Assembly (NCBI GenBank): GCA_964470615.1
Contig: CAYYDH010000001.1
Location: 1 to 39,050, forward strand
From: CAYYDH01 sp964470615
GTDB lineage: Bacteria > Patescibacteriota > Minisyncoccia > Minisyncoccales > GWA2-38-27
Direction: 5' to 3'
Length of the DNA stretch: 39,050 nt
The translations under genes and the position numbers were made by a program. Below, one piece after another: positions 15,666 to 23,920 of the stretch. Below the pieces are notes generated by a model. The model was not told the origin of the DNA, did no database searches, and saw only the letters and a list, made by a program, of their open reading frames with translations. Positions within the stretch are counted from its first letter, which is position 1. Each line of letters starts with the position of its first letter.

Positions 15666-17398
15666 TCGAAAAAACGATCCCAGAACTATTTTTTGAGACA
15701 GTAAGCAAATACTCTGCTAAAGCCTCTCTTTTGTATAAGAAAGATGGCGTTTACTTTCCTATCACCTATCAAGAACTGTCAGAAAAGGTTAAAACGCTGG
15801 CTGCGGGTCTCCAAAAGTTCGGCGTGAAAAAAGAAGATAAGATTGCCATTCTTTCAGAAAACAGGCCCGAGTGGGTAATCTGCGACTTGGCTGCGATGTT
15901 TGTCGGCGGAATCGTCGTTCCTCTGCATACAACTTTAAACCCAAAGATTGTCGCCAATATTTTAAACCACTCGCAGGCTAAAATTCTTTTTGTTTCTAAT
16001 AGTGATTTGCTGAATAAGGTTTTGTTGGAAAAAGAGAACTTAGAACACCTGGAAAAGATTATTTTATTTGGCAAGCTGACTGACGCTCAGAAAGAAAGAT
16101 TTAAAGGGAAAATATTCAGCTGGGAAAGCTTGTTTATAAGAAACCAGGCAATGTCCTGCGAGAAAGTATTTTCTGACCCGGACGACGTTTGCAGTATTAT
16201 TTATACTTCCGGTACCACTGGTAACCCGAAGGGGGCTTTGCTTACTCATAAAAACTTTCTGAGTAATGTTGAAGCAGTTACCCAAGTAATACCGCTTAAA
16301 AAAAGCGATGTTTTTCTCTCTTTTCTTCCGCTTTCCCATGTTCTGGAAAGATTGGCTGGTTACTATGCTCCTCTTTTTTCCGGTTCTACGATCGCCTACG
16401 CTGAAGGTATTAAACAATTAGCAGTTAACTTGAAGGAAGTCAGGCCGACTATCTTGATTTCTGTTCCGCGGGTTTTTGAAAAGTTCCACGATACGATTTG
16501 GGATAAGATCAGAACCTCAAAATACAAGAATAGGTTTTTTGAGTGGGCGTTAAAACAGCGGAAAAAAAGCCTGAGGTACAAGATTGCTAACTTATTGGTT
16601 TTTAGGACAATAAGGGAACACTTAGGCGGCAGATTGCGCTTGGCAGTTTCTGGCGGAGCATCTTTAAATGAAAAAATAGGCCGCTTCTTTTTGAAAATAG
16701 GTGTTGTGGTGTTGGAGGGATACGGCTTGACCGAAACTTCTCCCGTGGTTGCAGTAAATCGGGAAAAAGATTTCAAGTTTGGCACAGTTGGTAAGCAACT
16801 TCCCGGGGTTAAGGTAAAGATTTCCAGCGATAAAGAGATTTTAGTTAAAGGTCCGAATGTAACCCAAGGTTATTTTAAAAACGAAGAAGTGACTAAAAGA
16901 TCCTTTGGCAAAGATGGCTGGTTCTATACCGGCGACCTGGGGTTTCTTGACCGAGAAGGGTTTTTAACCGTTATCGGCCGCAAAAAAGAAATGATTGTGA
17001 CTTCTGGCGGGAAGAATGTTTGGCCAGAGGTGATCGAGAACATTTTGAACAAAGACAGGTTTATTGTTAATTCAATGGTAATAGGTCATGGCCAGAAGTT
17101 TATATCCGCCCTGATTGTTCCTGACTGGGAAGAAGTCAGCTTGTTCTTAAAAGAGAAAAGCCTGGTAGCGCAGGAACCAGAAAAACTAGTAAATAGCCCT
17201 GAAATCCTGCGTGTTTTCCAGGAGAGAGTAGATCAAAAGATAAACCCAGGAGTTTCCGATTACGAAAGAATCAGGCGATTTAAACTAATTGCTCAGGATT
17301 TTTCTCATGAAAGAGAAGAATTGACCCCGACTTTAAAGTTGCGTCGCCATATAATAGAACAGCATTATAAGACAGAGATTGAAGAGATGTATTCTTGA
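15662..17398 (+). CDS. Long-chain fatty acid-CoA ligase (AMP-forming)
   Basis: 578 residues, ANL superfamily. The ATP/AMP P-loop is IIYTSGTTGNPKGALLTHKN (about 179-198). The YGLTETSP motif, the GDLGFLDREGFLTVIGRKKE hinge region and NVWPEVIEN follow, as in FadD-type ligases. It activates fatty acids with ATP and CoA through an acyl-AMP. The gene overlaps the upstream esterase by the ATGA tetranucleotide and the downstream Nudix frame at its stop. Many CPR bacteria lack fatty acid synthesis and are thought to use host lipids, which fits the esterase-ligase pair, but substrate specificity cannot be read here. Confidence 0.9.
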   Translation: MIEKTIPELFFETVSKYSAKASLLYKKDGVYFPITYQELSEKVKTLAAGLQKFGVKKEDKIAILSENRPEWVICDLAAMFVGGIVVPLHTTLNPKIVANILNHSQAKILFVSNSDLLNKVLLEKENLEHLEKIILFGKLTDAQKERFKGKIFSWESLFIRNQAMSCEKVFSDPDDVCSIIYTSGTTGNPKGALLTHKNFLSNVEAVTQVIPLKKSDVFLSFLPLSHVLERLAGYYAPLFSGSTIAYAEGIKQLAVNLKEVRPTILISVPRVFEKFHDTIWDKIRTSKYKNRFFEWALKQRKKSLRYKIANLLVFRTIREHLGGRLRLAVSGGASLNEKIGRFFLKIGVVVLEGYGLTETSPVVAVNREKDFKFGTVGKQLPGVKVKISSDKEILVKGPNVTQGYFKNEEVTKRSFGKDGWFYTGDLGFLDREGFLTVIGRKKEMIVTSGGKNVWPEVIENILNKDRFIVNSMVIGHGQKFISALIVPDWEEVSLFLKEKSLVAQEPEKLVNSPEILRVFQERVDQKINPGVSDYERIRRFKLIAQDFSHEREELTPTLKLRRHIIEQHYKTEIEEMYS

Positions 17399-17424
17399 GG
17401 ATTATTGGTTCGGCCCATAAGAAC

Positions 17425-17862
17425 ATGGTAGATAAAATGGCTACTAATAATATAGTGGTTGCCGGAATTATTTTTCACGCCGGGAAGGTTTTAATTCTTC
17501 GGAGAAGTATCGACGAAGATATTTTTCCGGGGATGTGGGAACTTCCTAGCGGGAAGAAAAAGGCGTCAGAGAACATAACCGACTGTCTTTTTAGAGAGAT
17601 ATTAGAGGAAACAGGCCTAATGATTAAAATAATTCAGCTTGTTTCTTTTTTTGAGTATAAAATTACGAGAGATAAGAGAATAACAGAATCAATTCAGATA
17701 AATTACCTAGCAGAACCGGTTAATTTTAAGGAAGTGATTAAGTTAAGCGAAGAACATCAAAAATTTGCCTGGGTTGGAAAAAGAGAAATAAAAAAATACA
17801 ATCTTTCGGCAGAAACAAGGAGCGTGGTTAGTCAGGCATTTGCCGTTGTTCCTAAAAAATGA
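17425..17862 (+). CDS. Nudix hydrolase
   Basis: The frame opens with a TTG at 17395 that overlaps the ligase stop. I prefer the ATG at 17425 (MVDKMATNN) or 17437, giving about 141-145 residues. The Nudix box (G-x5-E-x7-REUxEExGU) is complete: G(KKKAS)E(NITDCLF)REILEETGL. The motif FPGMWELPSGKK before it is typical of MutT/NTP-pyrophosphohydrolase-like members. It hydrolyses a nucleoside diphosphate linked to another moiety; substrate is not determined. Third gene of the esterase/ligase unit. Confidence 0.85.
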   Translation: MVDKMATNNIVVAGIIFHAGKVLILRRSIDEDIFPGMWELPSGKKKASENITDCLFREILEETGLMIKIIQLVSFFEYKITRDKRITESIQINYLAEPVNFKEVIKLSEEHQKFAWVGKREIKKYNLSAETRSVVSQAFAVVPKK

Positions 17863-17887
17863 CTAAAGAATGTATTTATAAAATAAA

Positions 17888-18076
17888 ATGATTCGAGAAA
17901 TAGAGGCCAAGCTTAAGGTTACAGCTTCCAGATTGATCTGGGGGTTTTTCTTTTTAGGATTTTTTGTGAGTATATTTGCTGTTATTTTTACCATGTTTTT
18001 TAATCATTTTAATTATCTAGGTTTTGAGAAAATTTACTACTCAAATAATTTAAAAATTTTCCTCGCATTTTTATAG
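17888..18076 (+). CDS. Possible small single-TM protein
   Basis: 62 codons starting MIREIEAKLKVTASRLIWG, with a strongly hydrophobic segment at about 17-40. It overlaps the convergent amidohydrolase by 40 bp and has no visible Shine-Dalgarno. It may be a real small membrane protein, a truncated leftover at the island edge, or chance. Confidence 0.3.
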   Translation: MIREIEAKLKVTASRLIWGFFFLGFFVSIFAVIFTMFFNHFNYLGFEKIYYSNNLKIFLAFL

Positions 18077-18831
18077 AAAACTTTTTTCCTTTCTTCTCCA
18101 GTAATGCTTAAAAGGTTTATTAGGTCAATATGTTTTTCAATATTACACATCGGCCAGTCGGTGCCAAAGATAACACTGGCGTCTCGGCGCTTGATTGTTT
18201 TAGTTAGAATCTTTTGGACTTTTTTAATGCCGCCGCTTGCTTTTATTACTTCTGGGTCTGCCAAAGCAGAAGTGTCAAAATAGATGTTTTCGAAACCGTT
18301 AGTAGTTTTAAAACAATAATCTAATTTAGGCCAAAAATAATGGGCGATAATAATCTTTAATTTTGGAAAACTTCGGGCAATTTTAGTTATGTATTTTGGA
18401 TCATTGTATTTTGCGCATTTTCTGTCGTTCGGGTTGATTCCCGTATGAATAATTAACGGGTAATTATATCTTAGACATAGCTTATAAACGGGCATCCATC
18501 TTTTGTCGGTAGGGTATACTGGATCATGGCCAGGGAAGATTTTAAAACCCTTAATTATTTTCTTGCTGAATAGCTCTTCAATCTTTAACAAATTCTTTTT
18601 GTTAATTTCATTGACCTTAAGGGTCCCTACAGTGGATAACCGCGGTTCGTCCTTTATCAGGCGGGCTATAGTGTCTAGATCCGCGCAATTAGAGTTTTTC
18701 TGGTTATCAGGGATAATAATCGCGTGCTCGACTCCATTTTTATCCATATTTAAAAGCAGCTCTTTTTTTATTTCAGAAAAAGCTTTCTTGCCCTTGTCGT
18801 AAGATAGATGAGTATGAACGTCTATTATCAT
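18037..18831 (-). CDS. Amidohydrolase family metal-dependent hydrolase (Amidohydro_2 type)
   Basis: 264 residues, TIM-barrel amidohydrolase. The metal-binding HxH is DVHTHLS (His6, His8) at the N-terminus. Further ligands are likely His129 (IIHTG), His164 (IIAHYF) and Asp225 (FGTDWPM). This spacing suits the Amidohydro_2 group (decarboxylases and lactone hydrolases such as the ACMSD/LigJ relatives) rather than TatD. It stands alone on the minus strand in the island; the start ATG lies directly beside the SPASM remnant, suggesting rearrangement there. Substrate unknown. Confidence 0.82.
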   Translation of the reverse strand: MIIDVHTHLSYDKGKKAFSEIKKELLLNMDKNGVEHAIIIPDNQKNSNCADLDTIARLIKDEPRLSTVGTLKVNEINKKNLLKIEELFSKKIIKGFKIFPGHDPVYPTDKRWMPVYKLCLRYNYPLIIHTGINPNDRKCAKYNDPKYITKIARSFPKLKIIIAHYFWPKLDYCFKTTNGFENIYFDTSALADPEVIKASGGIKKVQKILTKTIKRRDASVIFGTDWPMCNIEKHIDLINLLSITGEERKKVFYKNARKIFKLFE

Positions 18832-18833
18832 GT

Positions 18834-19154
18834 ATTTTTAAGCTTATCACCAAAAATGAAAATTTAGAATATTGGCATAAGATAATAGTTAATGAAAACT
18901 TTGGTCCTAACGAGTCAGTAGAAAAAGATAGGTTGGCTTCTGCAAGGGGCGAGTTCTGCGTAGCAGGGAAATACTACTTTGTTATAGACACGGACAATAG
19001 TGTTTACCCTTGTACCTTTCTTTCTTCGCCGCAATTCAAGATCGGCGTATGGGAAAACGGCCAGATAAAGATTACAAGACCCGTTTCTCATGACGGCAGT
19101 TTTTGCGTGGCAGAAAGAGAGCTTATTACTAGCACGCTATCAGGCGTTGCTTAG
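18834..19154 (+). pseudogene. Remnant of a radical SAM SPASM-domain protein (C-terminus only)
   Basis: An open frame of about 107 codons with no ATG or GTG; the first possible start is TTG 18933. Its sequence GEFCVAGKYYFVIDTDN, SVYPCTF and IGVWENGQI follows the SPASM pattern (C-x-A-G...I-D-x-x-x-x-V-Y-P-C...G). SPASM domains hold auxiliary Fe-S clusters at the C-terminus of radical SAM peptide-modifying enzymes. The catalytic barrel is missing because the upstream DNA is the oppositely oriented amidohydrolase. The frame ends 1 nt before a terminator, so it appears to be the authentic 3' end of a lost gene. Confidence 0.6.
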
Positions 19155-19155
19155 G

Positions 19156-19180
19156 GCCGGCGCTTTGCGCTGGCTTTTTA
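19156..19180 (+). terminator. Rho-independent terminator behind the SPASM remnant
   Basis: GCCGGCGC, loop TTT, GCGCTGGC (one G-U pair), then TTTTTATA. Confidence 0.8.
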
Positions 19181-19186
19181 TATAAT

Positions 19187-19215
19187 TTGACATTCTCCGT
19201 TTTAGTAGTTAGAAT
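19187..19215 (+). promoter_or_regulatory. Promoter of the 539-aa gene
   Basis: TTGACA (19187-19192), 17-nt spacer, TAGAAT (19210-19215). The -35 sits in AATTTGACA; AATTTGACT recurs upstream of the genes at 21124 and 22754. Confidence 0.8.
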
Positions 19216-19226
19216 AAATTTAGTTC

Positions 19227-19268
19227 GCCGAGAACGGCCTGCGCTTAGCTTGCCGAAGCATTCTCGGC
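19227..19268 (+). promoter_or_regulatory. Structured 5' leader of the 539-aa gene
   Basis: GCCGAGAA (19227-19234) pairs with TTCTCGGC (19261-19268), and an inner CGGC/GCCG pair extends the stem with a 3'-side bulge. It lies at the expected transcript 5' end. Role unknown; 5' stabilisation or regulation. Confidence 0.45.
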
Positions 19269-19305
19269 TTTAAAAACAGATAATCAGGAAGAGGGAGAGA
19301 CAGAT

Positions 19306-20925
19306 ATGAACGGGAAACACGGGATCTGGCTGTTAGGACTGGTCACCTTTCTGGTTCTGGGCTCTGGAGCGGCAGCCGATGAAGCTACGGATGCTTTTGA
19401 GTCGCTTTATGGCGACGAAATGAAGCAAGTTTCATCTACGCCGTCGCCGGCAGACAACGTAGTTTTGGCAGCCAAACTTTTAGAGGCTGCCCGAGGAATT
19501 GCCGAACAACCAGCTTTTCTCACCGTGCTTTGCGAAAAGGTTTACGAGCTTGGCGCCGAGGATTTGACCGGGTATCCTGCTGCTGTATTTGCCATGGAGC
19601 TCCTGGCTGAAAAGGCGCCCGATAAGAAGGTAGAGTGTCTTCAGAAATGCGCTTCTCTTGTCCAGGGCGAGTACTCTAAGGTTCGCGACGAAGCGAAGAA
19701 AAGAACAGGCTGTTTGCTTGTTCTGGCGCTGAAGAACGTTGCTGATGCCCAGGTTTCTCTTGGTGACTTGGATAGTGCCACAGCGACGCTGAGACAAGCC
19801 ATGGACGTAGCTTCCTCCGCCGGTTTTTCTTCGTCAGCCCTTCAAGCCAAGCTGACCACGCTTTTGCGGCAGCAGGCGGCAGAGAAACAAACTACTGCTT
19901 TAAAGGTTAAGCTTGTAGCCAACCCCAACGACACTGCTTCGCGCAAGAAACTGGTTCATCTGTATTTGGTAGAATTGGACAATGCGGCCGAAGCAGCTAA
20001 CTTCCTTGGAGAGACCTTGGACGGAACGACGCGAAAGCATGTACCCGAAGCTAGCATGCCTATCGACGAAGTCCCGGAAACGGTTTGCCTGGGACTTGCC
20101 AAATGGTACGCTAGCTTAGCCGAAACACCGGTGATGACAAGCAGGGCTGCCATGCTTTGGCGAGCCAAAGCATACTATGAGAGATTTCTTGACCTTCATC
20201 GGGTGCAAGACCTTTCTAGGGCCGCTAATACTTTAGCCCTGAATAAGGTTGAGGAATCTTTGGCAAAACTCGGGCCAACGAGCCAGCAAAGCAATGGGTC
20301 AAGCTCTTGGATCGACTGCTTGAGGCTGGTCGAACTGCCAAGGCACGCAGTCAGCGGGAAGTGGGAGAGGAAAGGTACCCAGCTCTTCGTTGCCGAAGAG
20401 GGGAAAAGCTGTCTTGCCACTATTCCGCTTTCACCGGAATCAAGCTACCAACTGCAGGTTGTCTTCACGAAAGTATCGGGTAACGGTCAGGTTGGTGTTG
20501 CTCTGCCCATTAAGTCCGCGTCCTGCGACATTGTCCTGCAGCCTGATATTTTCGGACTCGAGAAGATAAAAGAGGAAAACGGCAAAGAGGGCGGGAAATG
20601 GGTTGGTTTCGGTCCAGTTGTCAGCGGACGGGACTACTGCCTGGATATCAAGGTTGAAATCCGCGGTAGCCAGGCTGCCATTGATACGGGCTTGGACGGC
20701 AAATGCCTTATTCAATGGCAAGGACCGTCTTCTTCGCTCCGAGCCACTCCAGGGTGGTCTTTGCCGGAAACCAAGTTCCTAAAGCTGCATGCCTGGAATG
20801 CTGCGGTCCTATTTCGCAGCGTACGTCTGAAGGCAGCTCCAGAGGAACCTAAGGTGCTCAGCCAAGCCTTGTTAGACTATATCAACAACAAGGCTGCGTT
20901 TTTCGGCGTAGCGCCTAAGAAGTGA
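19306..20925 (+). CDS. Exported TPR-like protein with planctomycete-type concanavalin-like C-terminus
   Basis: 539 residues. A signal peptide (GIWLLGLVTFLVLGSGAAA, cleavage near residue 25) makes it exported. Residues 30-310 are helical repeats resembling TPR solenoid. The C-terminal third (about 345-520) has the pattern SYQLQVVFTKVSGNGQVGVALP ... VSGRDYCLDIKVEI ... W.LPETKFLKLHAWNAAVLF.SVRL, which I recognise as a concanavalin-like/DUF1080-type domain typical of Planctomycetes secreted proteins. It has a strong GGGAGAG Shine-Dalgarno, its own promoter and its own terminator, and is visibly G+C-richer than its flanks. Acquisition from a Planctomycetes-like donor is inferred. No catalytic residues assigned. 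Confidence 0.75.
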   Translation: MNGKHGIWLLGLVTFLVLGSGAAADEATDAFESLYGDEMKQVSSTPSPADNVVLAAKLLEAARGIAEQPAFLTVLCEKVYELGAEDLTGYPAAVFAMELLAEKAPDKKVECLQKCASLVQGEYSKVRDEAKKRTGCLLVLALKNVADAQVSLGDLDSATATLRQAMDVASSAGFSSSALQAKLTTLLRQQAAEKQTTALKVKLVANPNDTASRKKLVHLYLVELDNAAEAANFLGETLDGTTRKHVPEASMPIDEVPETVCLGLAKWYASLAETPVMTSRAAMLWRAKAYYERFLDLHRVQDLSRAANTLALNKVEESLAKLGPTSQQSNGSSSWIDCLRLVELPRHAVSGKWERKGTQLFVAEEGKSCLATIPLSPESSYQLQVVFTKVSGNGQVGVALPIKSASCDIVLQPDIFGLEKIKEENGKEGGKWVGFGPVVSGRDYCLDIKVEIRGSQAAIDTGLDGKCLIQWQGPSSSLRATPGWSLPETKFLKLHAWNAAVLFRSVRLKAAPEEPKVLSQALLDYINNKAAFFGVAPKK

Positions 20926-20936
20926 GGAAACAAATT

Positions 20937-20978
20937 AAAGCGTGGTAGATGAAATCTTCTATCACGCTTTTTCTTTTT
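20937..20978 (+). terminator. Strong Rho-independent terminator of the 539-aa gene
   Basis: A 13-bp stem (20937-20949 with 20958-20970, one G-U pair) and an 8-nt loop, followed by TTCTTTTTG. Confidence 0.9.
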
Positions 20979-21032
20979 GCTAGAATGTCGTTCTGGGGCG
21001 GTAAAACAACCGCTTCAAGAGATAGGTAAAAT

Positions 21033-21061
21033 TTGACTAAGATTTATGAATCTAGCATAAT
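21033..21061 (+). promoter_or_regulatory. Promoter of the esterase-TPR gene
   Basis: TTGACT (21033-21038), 17-nt spacer, CATAAT (21056-21061). The leader then contains the perfect hairpin CAGTTCT-TTG-AGAATTG (one G-U pair), which includes a GTTCTTTG sequence also present in the leader of the gene at 1-272. Confidence 0.7.
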
Positions 21062-21123
21062 ATAATAAGAAGCACGGTGCAGTTCTTTGAGAATTGAAAA
21101 ACCAAACGGAAGGGAGAACCAAA

Positions 21124-22617
21124 ATGATGCGCGCAAGAACGATGCTGGGTTTGCTGCTGGTTGCAGGGATGGTAGGATTTGTTGTCGCAACGGCGTCTGC
21201 TGAAGCCCCGCAACAGTTTTTCCCTGGCCAAGAAATCCAGGTGAAAGATCAAATGGTCGGTCCGACGAGGCACTATGTTGTGTACTTGCCCAGCGACTAC
21301 GTAGCCGAACGCTCTTGGCCTGCTATTTTTTGCTACCACGGGAAAGGCGGCAGGCCGATAACGCTTCCCTACAAAGACTTTACCGACGGCAAGGGTTTTG
21401 TTCTTGTGGGTATGGACTATTTCTGGGACAGCATGAACGTCCACAGCGAAATCGGCCAGGATGTGCGGAATATCAAACGGCTTGTCCCGCAACTAGCCAA
21501 ACAGTTGAACCTGGATCCCAACCAGTTGTTTATCGCCGGCAACAGCGCCGGCGGATTCGCGGCCAGCGGTATTGCCGAAGCCACGCCGTCTTTTTGGGCA
21601 GGCGTTATGATTTTAGGCGCTGGACGATATGAAAATCTTCATAAGCGTCCAGCTATTCTTCCTGGCACAGGTTCTTCTTTCCCGATCTCGGGATTTGGTG
21701 TCGCAATGCCGAAAAGGCCCAAAGACGCCAATTCGCTCGCAGGTAGAGGCATCTATTTGGGGGCGGGTGAGCGGGATACAAATCTTTGGTGGGCCGAAAC
21801 AGCTAGAGATTATTACCAAAGTATCGGAGCCGATGTCACCTTCGAAACTTATAAAGGCGTCGGTCACGGAACTTATCCCGGTACAGAGGTAATAAAGAAC
21901 TGGCTCTATTCAAACGGGCCCTTGAAACAAGCAGAAAGCGGGATAGGCAAAGCCCAGGCTATGCAAAACTCCGGAGAACTGGGAAAAGCCTACGAGCTGT
22001 TTGTTGCGCTAGCTTCATTGACAGGAAACAATGAGAAGCTGGCCGAGATTCTGGGCCAGGCTGCTAAAGCAGCCAATCAGCTGGCCGGCGACGCTGAGGC
22101 AAGGATTGGAGCAGCTGAAACCGCGGCGGCCGATGGTCGCTACGAAGAAGCGCTCAAGATTCTTTCTCGGGTTTCCGCTTCCTACAAGGGCTCTAGTTTC
22201 GGCGGACGAGCAAAAGTCCTTATACCCAAGATGCGGGGCGAGGCGAATGCTAGGAAAAACGCTGAACAGTCCCGGGCGCTTGAGCTTGAGGGCAAGGCCA
22301 GAGAAGCAGAGAAGGTCAAAGATTACCTTACCGCCTTCAAGCTCTACGAGCAGTATCTTACGCTGTTCAAAGGGATTGCTCGGTATGAGTTCGTTAAGAA
22401 CCACTTTGAGTCGCTGAAAGCCGACCCAAAGATTCAGGACGTTCTCCACAAGCAGGAAGCTGATCGCGATTGCCCAGGATGGCTTAAGGAAGCAGACAGG
22501 CTTCTTGAAGAGGGCAAAAACGACGAGGCAAAGCGGCGCTTGCAGAGAATCTTAGATAAGTACGGAGATACGGATTGGGCCGGAAAAGCGAAAGAACGGC
22601 TCAAGAAATTGGACTAG
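21124..22617 (+). CDS. Secreted alpha/beta hydrolase (esterase/depolymerase-like) with TPR-like C-terminus
   Basis: The frame opens at a TTG (21094), but the ATG at 21124 follows an AAGGGAG Shine-Dalgarno at ideal distance, giving 497 residues. A signal peptide ends in ATASAEA. The hydrolase domain (about 40-270) has nucleophile Ser141 in GNSAGG, acid Asp218 (GAGERDTN) and His248 (GVGHGTYPG), like PHB-depolymerase/feruloyl-esterase-type enzymes with the 'YLPSDY' opening. From about 280 on, alanine-rich helical repeats resemble TPRs (SGELGKAYELF, GRYEEALKILSR, EEGKNDEAKRRLQRIL). G+C-rich like the preceding gene and again with private promoter and terminator. It probably cleaves an extracellular ester; substrate unknown. 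Confidence 0.8.
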   Translation: MMRARTMLGLLLVAGMVGFVVATASAEAPQQFFPGQEIQVKDQMVGPTRHYVVYLPSDYVAERSWPAIFCYHGKGGRPITLPYKDFTDGKGFVLVGMDYFWDSMNVHSEIGQDVRNIKRLVPQLAKQLNLDPNQLFIAGNSAGGFAASGIAEATPSFWAGVMILGAGRYENLHKRPAILPGTGSSFPISGFGVAMPKRPKDANSLAGRGIYLGAGERDTNLWWAETARDYYQSIGADVTFETYKGVGHGTYPGTEVIKNWLYSNGPLKQAESGIGKAQAMQNSGELGKAYELFVALASLTGNNEKLAEILGQAAKAANQLAGDAEARIGAAETAAADGRYEEALKILSRVSASYKGSSFGGRAKVLIPKMRGEANARKNAEQSRALELEGKAREAEKVKDYLTAFKLYEQYLTLFKGIARYEFVKNHFESLKADPKIQDVLHKQEADRDCPGWLKEADRLLEEGKNDEAKRRLQRILDKYGDTDWAGKAKERLKKLD

Positions 22618-22624
22618 CACTTTG

Positions 22625-22656
22625 AAGCGCTTCGACAACCGAAGCGCTTTTTATTA
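22625..22656 (+). terminator. Rho-independent terminator of the esterase-TPR gene
   Basis: AAGCGCTTCG (22625-22634), loop ACAAC, CGAAGCGCTT (22640-22649): ten perfect pairs, then TTTATTAT. Confidence 0.9.
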
Positions 22657-22713
22657 TGCTAGCTAGCCTCGGCGCTTAGTGCTAGTTTTATTTTTGGGTG
22701 GAAATGTTAAAAT

Positions 22714-22740
22714 TTGACTTTCTAGATTTATATTATATAA
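22714..22740 (+). promoter_or_regulatory. Candidate promoter of the radical SAM cluster
   Basis: TTGACT (22714-22719) in the same AATTTGAC context as at 19187 and 21033, followed at 15-nt spacing by TATAAA (22735-22740). The spacing is short, so the -10 assignment is uncertain. Confidence 0.4.
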
Positions 22741-22753
22741 ATAAGTATCAGAT

Positions 22754-23920
22754 ATGAATAAATATTTATCAGTCCTGAAAGGTAAAACTATAAGTATTCC
22801 CTATAATAATGACCCGAACTTGATTAAAGAGCTTGGGGAATTTTTGGTCGGCTCGCGGAATTTCGATATTTACATTTACTTCGCGCCCAGTCTCTTTATC
22901 ACCAATGCGGGAAGAAAAATGCCAAACCTCAAAAGCTATATTCATAAAGGGAAGTTTAATACGAATAAATTTGACAAAGAACTTTCCGGCGCCTTGAAGC
23001 AGGCAAAAAAATATGGCTTCAAAACCAGCCTACTTTTGAATAATGTATTGCTCGGAATTCCCCACTCCAATAATGATATTAAAAAGACTATTCCTAAAAT
23101 ACAAAAATATTTAGAGCTATTGAATCACGATAAAATTTTAGATAGGGTGACCATATCAAATCCCTATCTTTTAGAGCTTATAAATTGGAAAAAGATGCCG
23201 AACGTTGAAATAAAAACTTCCGTTAACCTCCAAATTAAAAGCGCAAAATCCATAGAACTTTTGGATAATATTTCAAGGTTCTGGCTAAACAAAAAGGTTG
23301 ATTCCATTGAGATTCAGAAAGATTTACTCAGGAATATTGAGATGCTGCGGGCGATAAGGAGAAGAGTCGGCGGGAAAACCAAGCTTTCAATAATTGTAAA
23401 CGAGGGGTGTTTGATCGGTTGTCCCTATCAAATGGCCCACCAGCTTTATGCTTTTTCTTTCCCTTACGGCAATGGAAAAATTAAAAAAAATGATCTTTCC
23501 TTTAATATTGCAAAATGTAAATATATTACAAAGAAGGAGCCATGGCGCATTTTGGATTCAAATTGGATACTTCCCTCTTGGCTAAGACATTATTCAAAAA
23601 TTGTAGACGAATTCAAGTTAACGGATAGAGATGCTTCTACTGAAAATATAATGTATATAGTAAAAGCTTATACTACCGGCATTTACGATAAGAAAAATTT
23701 ATGCAGATTAATAAGCCTACTTAGCATGGAAAAATTTTCATTTCCTGAATCTGCCTTGCCAAAATATTTTTACAAGAAAATCTTGTCTGGAGCAGTAAAA
23801 AACAACAATTATTATAAAAAAATTTGGAAGAATATTTCTGCTTACAATAAATTGAAACCATCTATCGGTCTCAAAGGATTGCAAAAAGATAAACTATACC
23901 AATTTATAGGAAACAATTAA
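22754..23920 (+). CDS. Peptidase U32-like TIM-barrel protein
   Basis: 388 residues. The central motif IIVNEGCLIGCPYQMAH (213-229) with Cys219, Cys223 and His229, a later Cys255 and the segment DSNWILPSWLRHY match the pattern of U32-family proteins, in which four cysteines bind an Fe-S cluster (as in RlhA, TrhP and UbiU/UbiV, which act in hydroxylation rather than proteolysis). A following FKLTDRDAST resembles the 'fKi.GR...T' segment of these proteins. A fourth cluster ligand could be Cys322 or another residue; I cannot fix it. It opens the radical SAM run. The role is unknown; a partner in peptide, RNA or cofactor modification is inferred. Confidence 0.7.
   Translation: MNKYLSVLKGKTISIPYNNDPNLIKELGEFLVGSRNFDIYIYFAPSLFITNAGRKMPNLKSYIHKGKFNTNKFDKELSGALKQAKKYGFKTSLLLNNVLLGIPHSNNDIKKTIPKIQKYLELLNHDKILDRVTISNPYLLELINWKKMPNVEIKTSVNLQIKSAKSIELLDNISRFWLNKKVDSIEIQKDLLRNIEMLRAIRRRVGGKTKLSIIVNEGCLIGCPYQMAHQLYAFSFPYGNGKIKKNDLSFNIAKCKYITKKEPWRILDSNWILPSWLRHYSKIVDEFKLTDRDASTENIMYIVKAYTTGIYDKKNLCRLISLLSMEKFSFPESALPKYFYKKILSGAVKNNNYYKKIWKNISAYNKLKPSIGLKGLQKDKLYQFIGNN

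Noticed and set aside
18037..18831. Amidohydrolase as the TatD partner of the TatD-linked radical SAM protein
   Set aside because: Its metal ligand spacing and motifs (DVHTH, IIHTG, FGTDWPM) are Amidohydro_2-like, and it is distant and opposite in strand; the TatD remnant lies beside the radical SAM gene itself.
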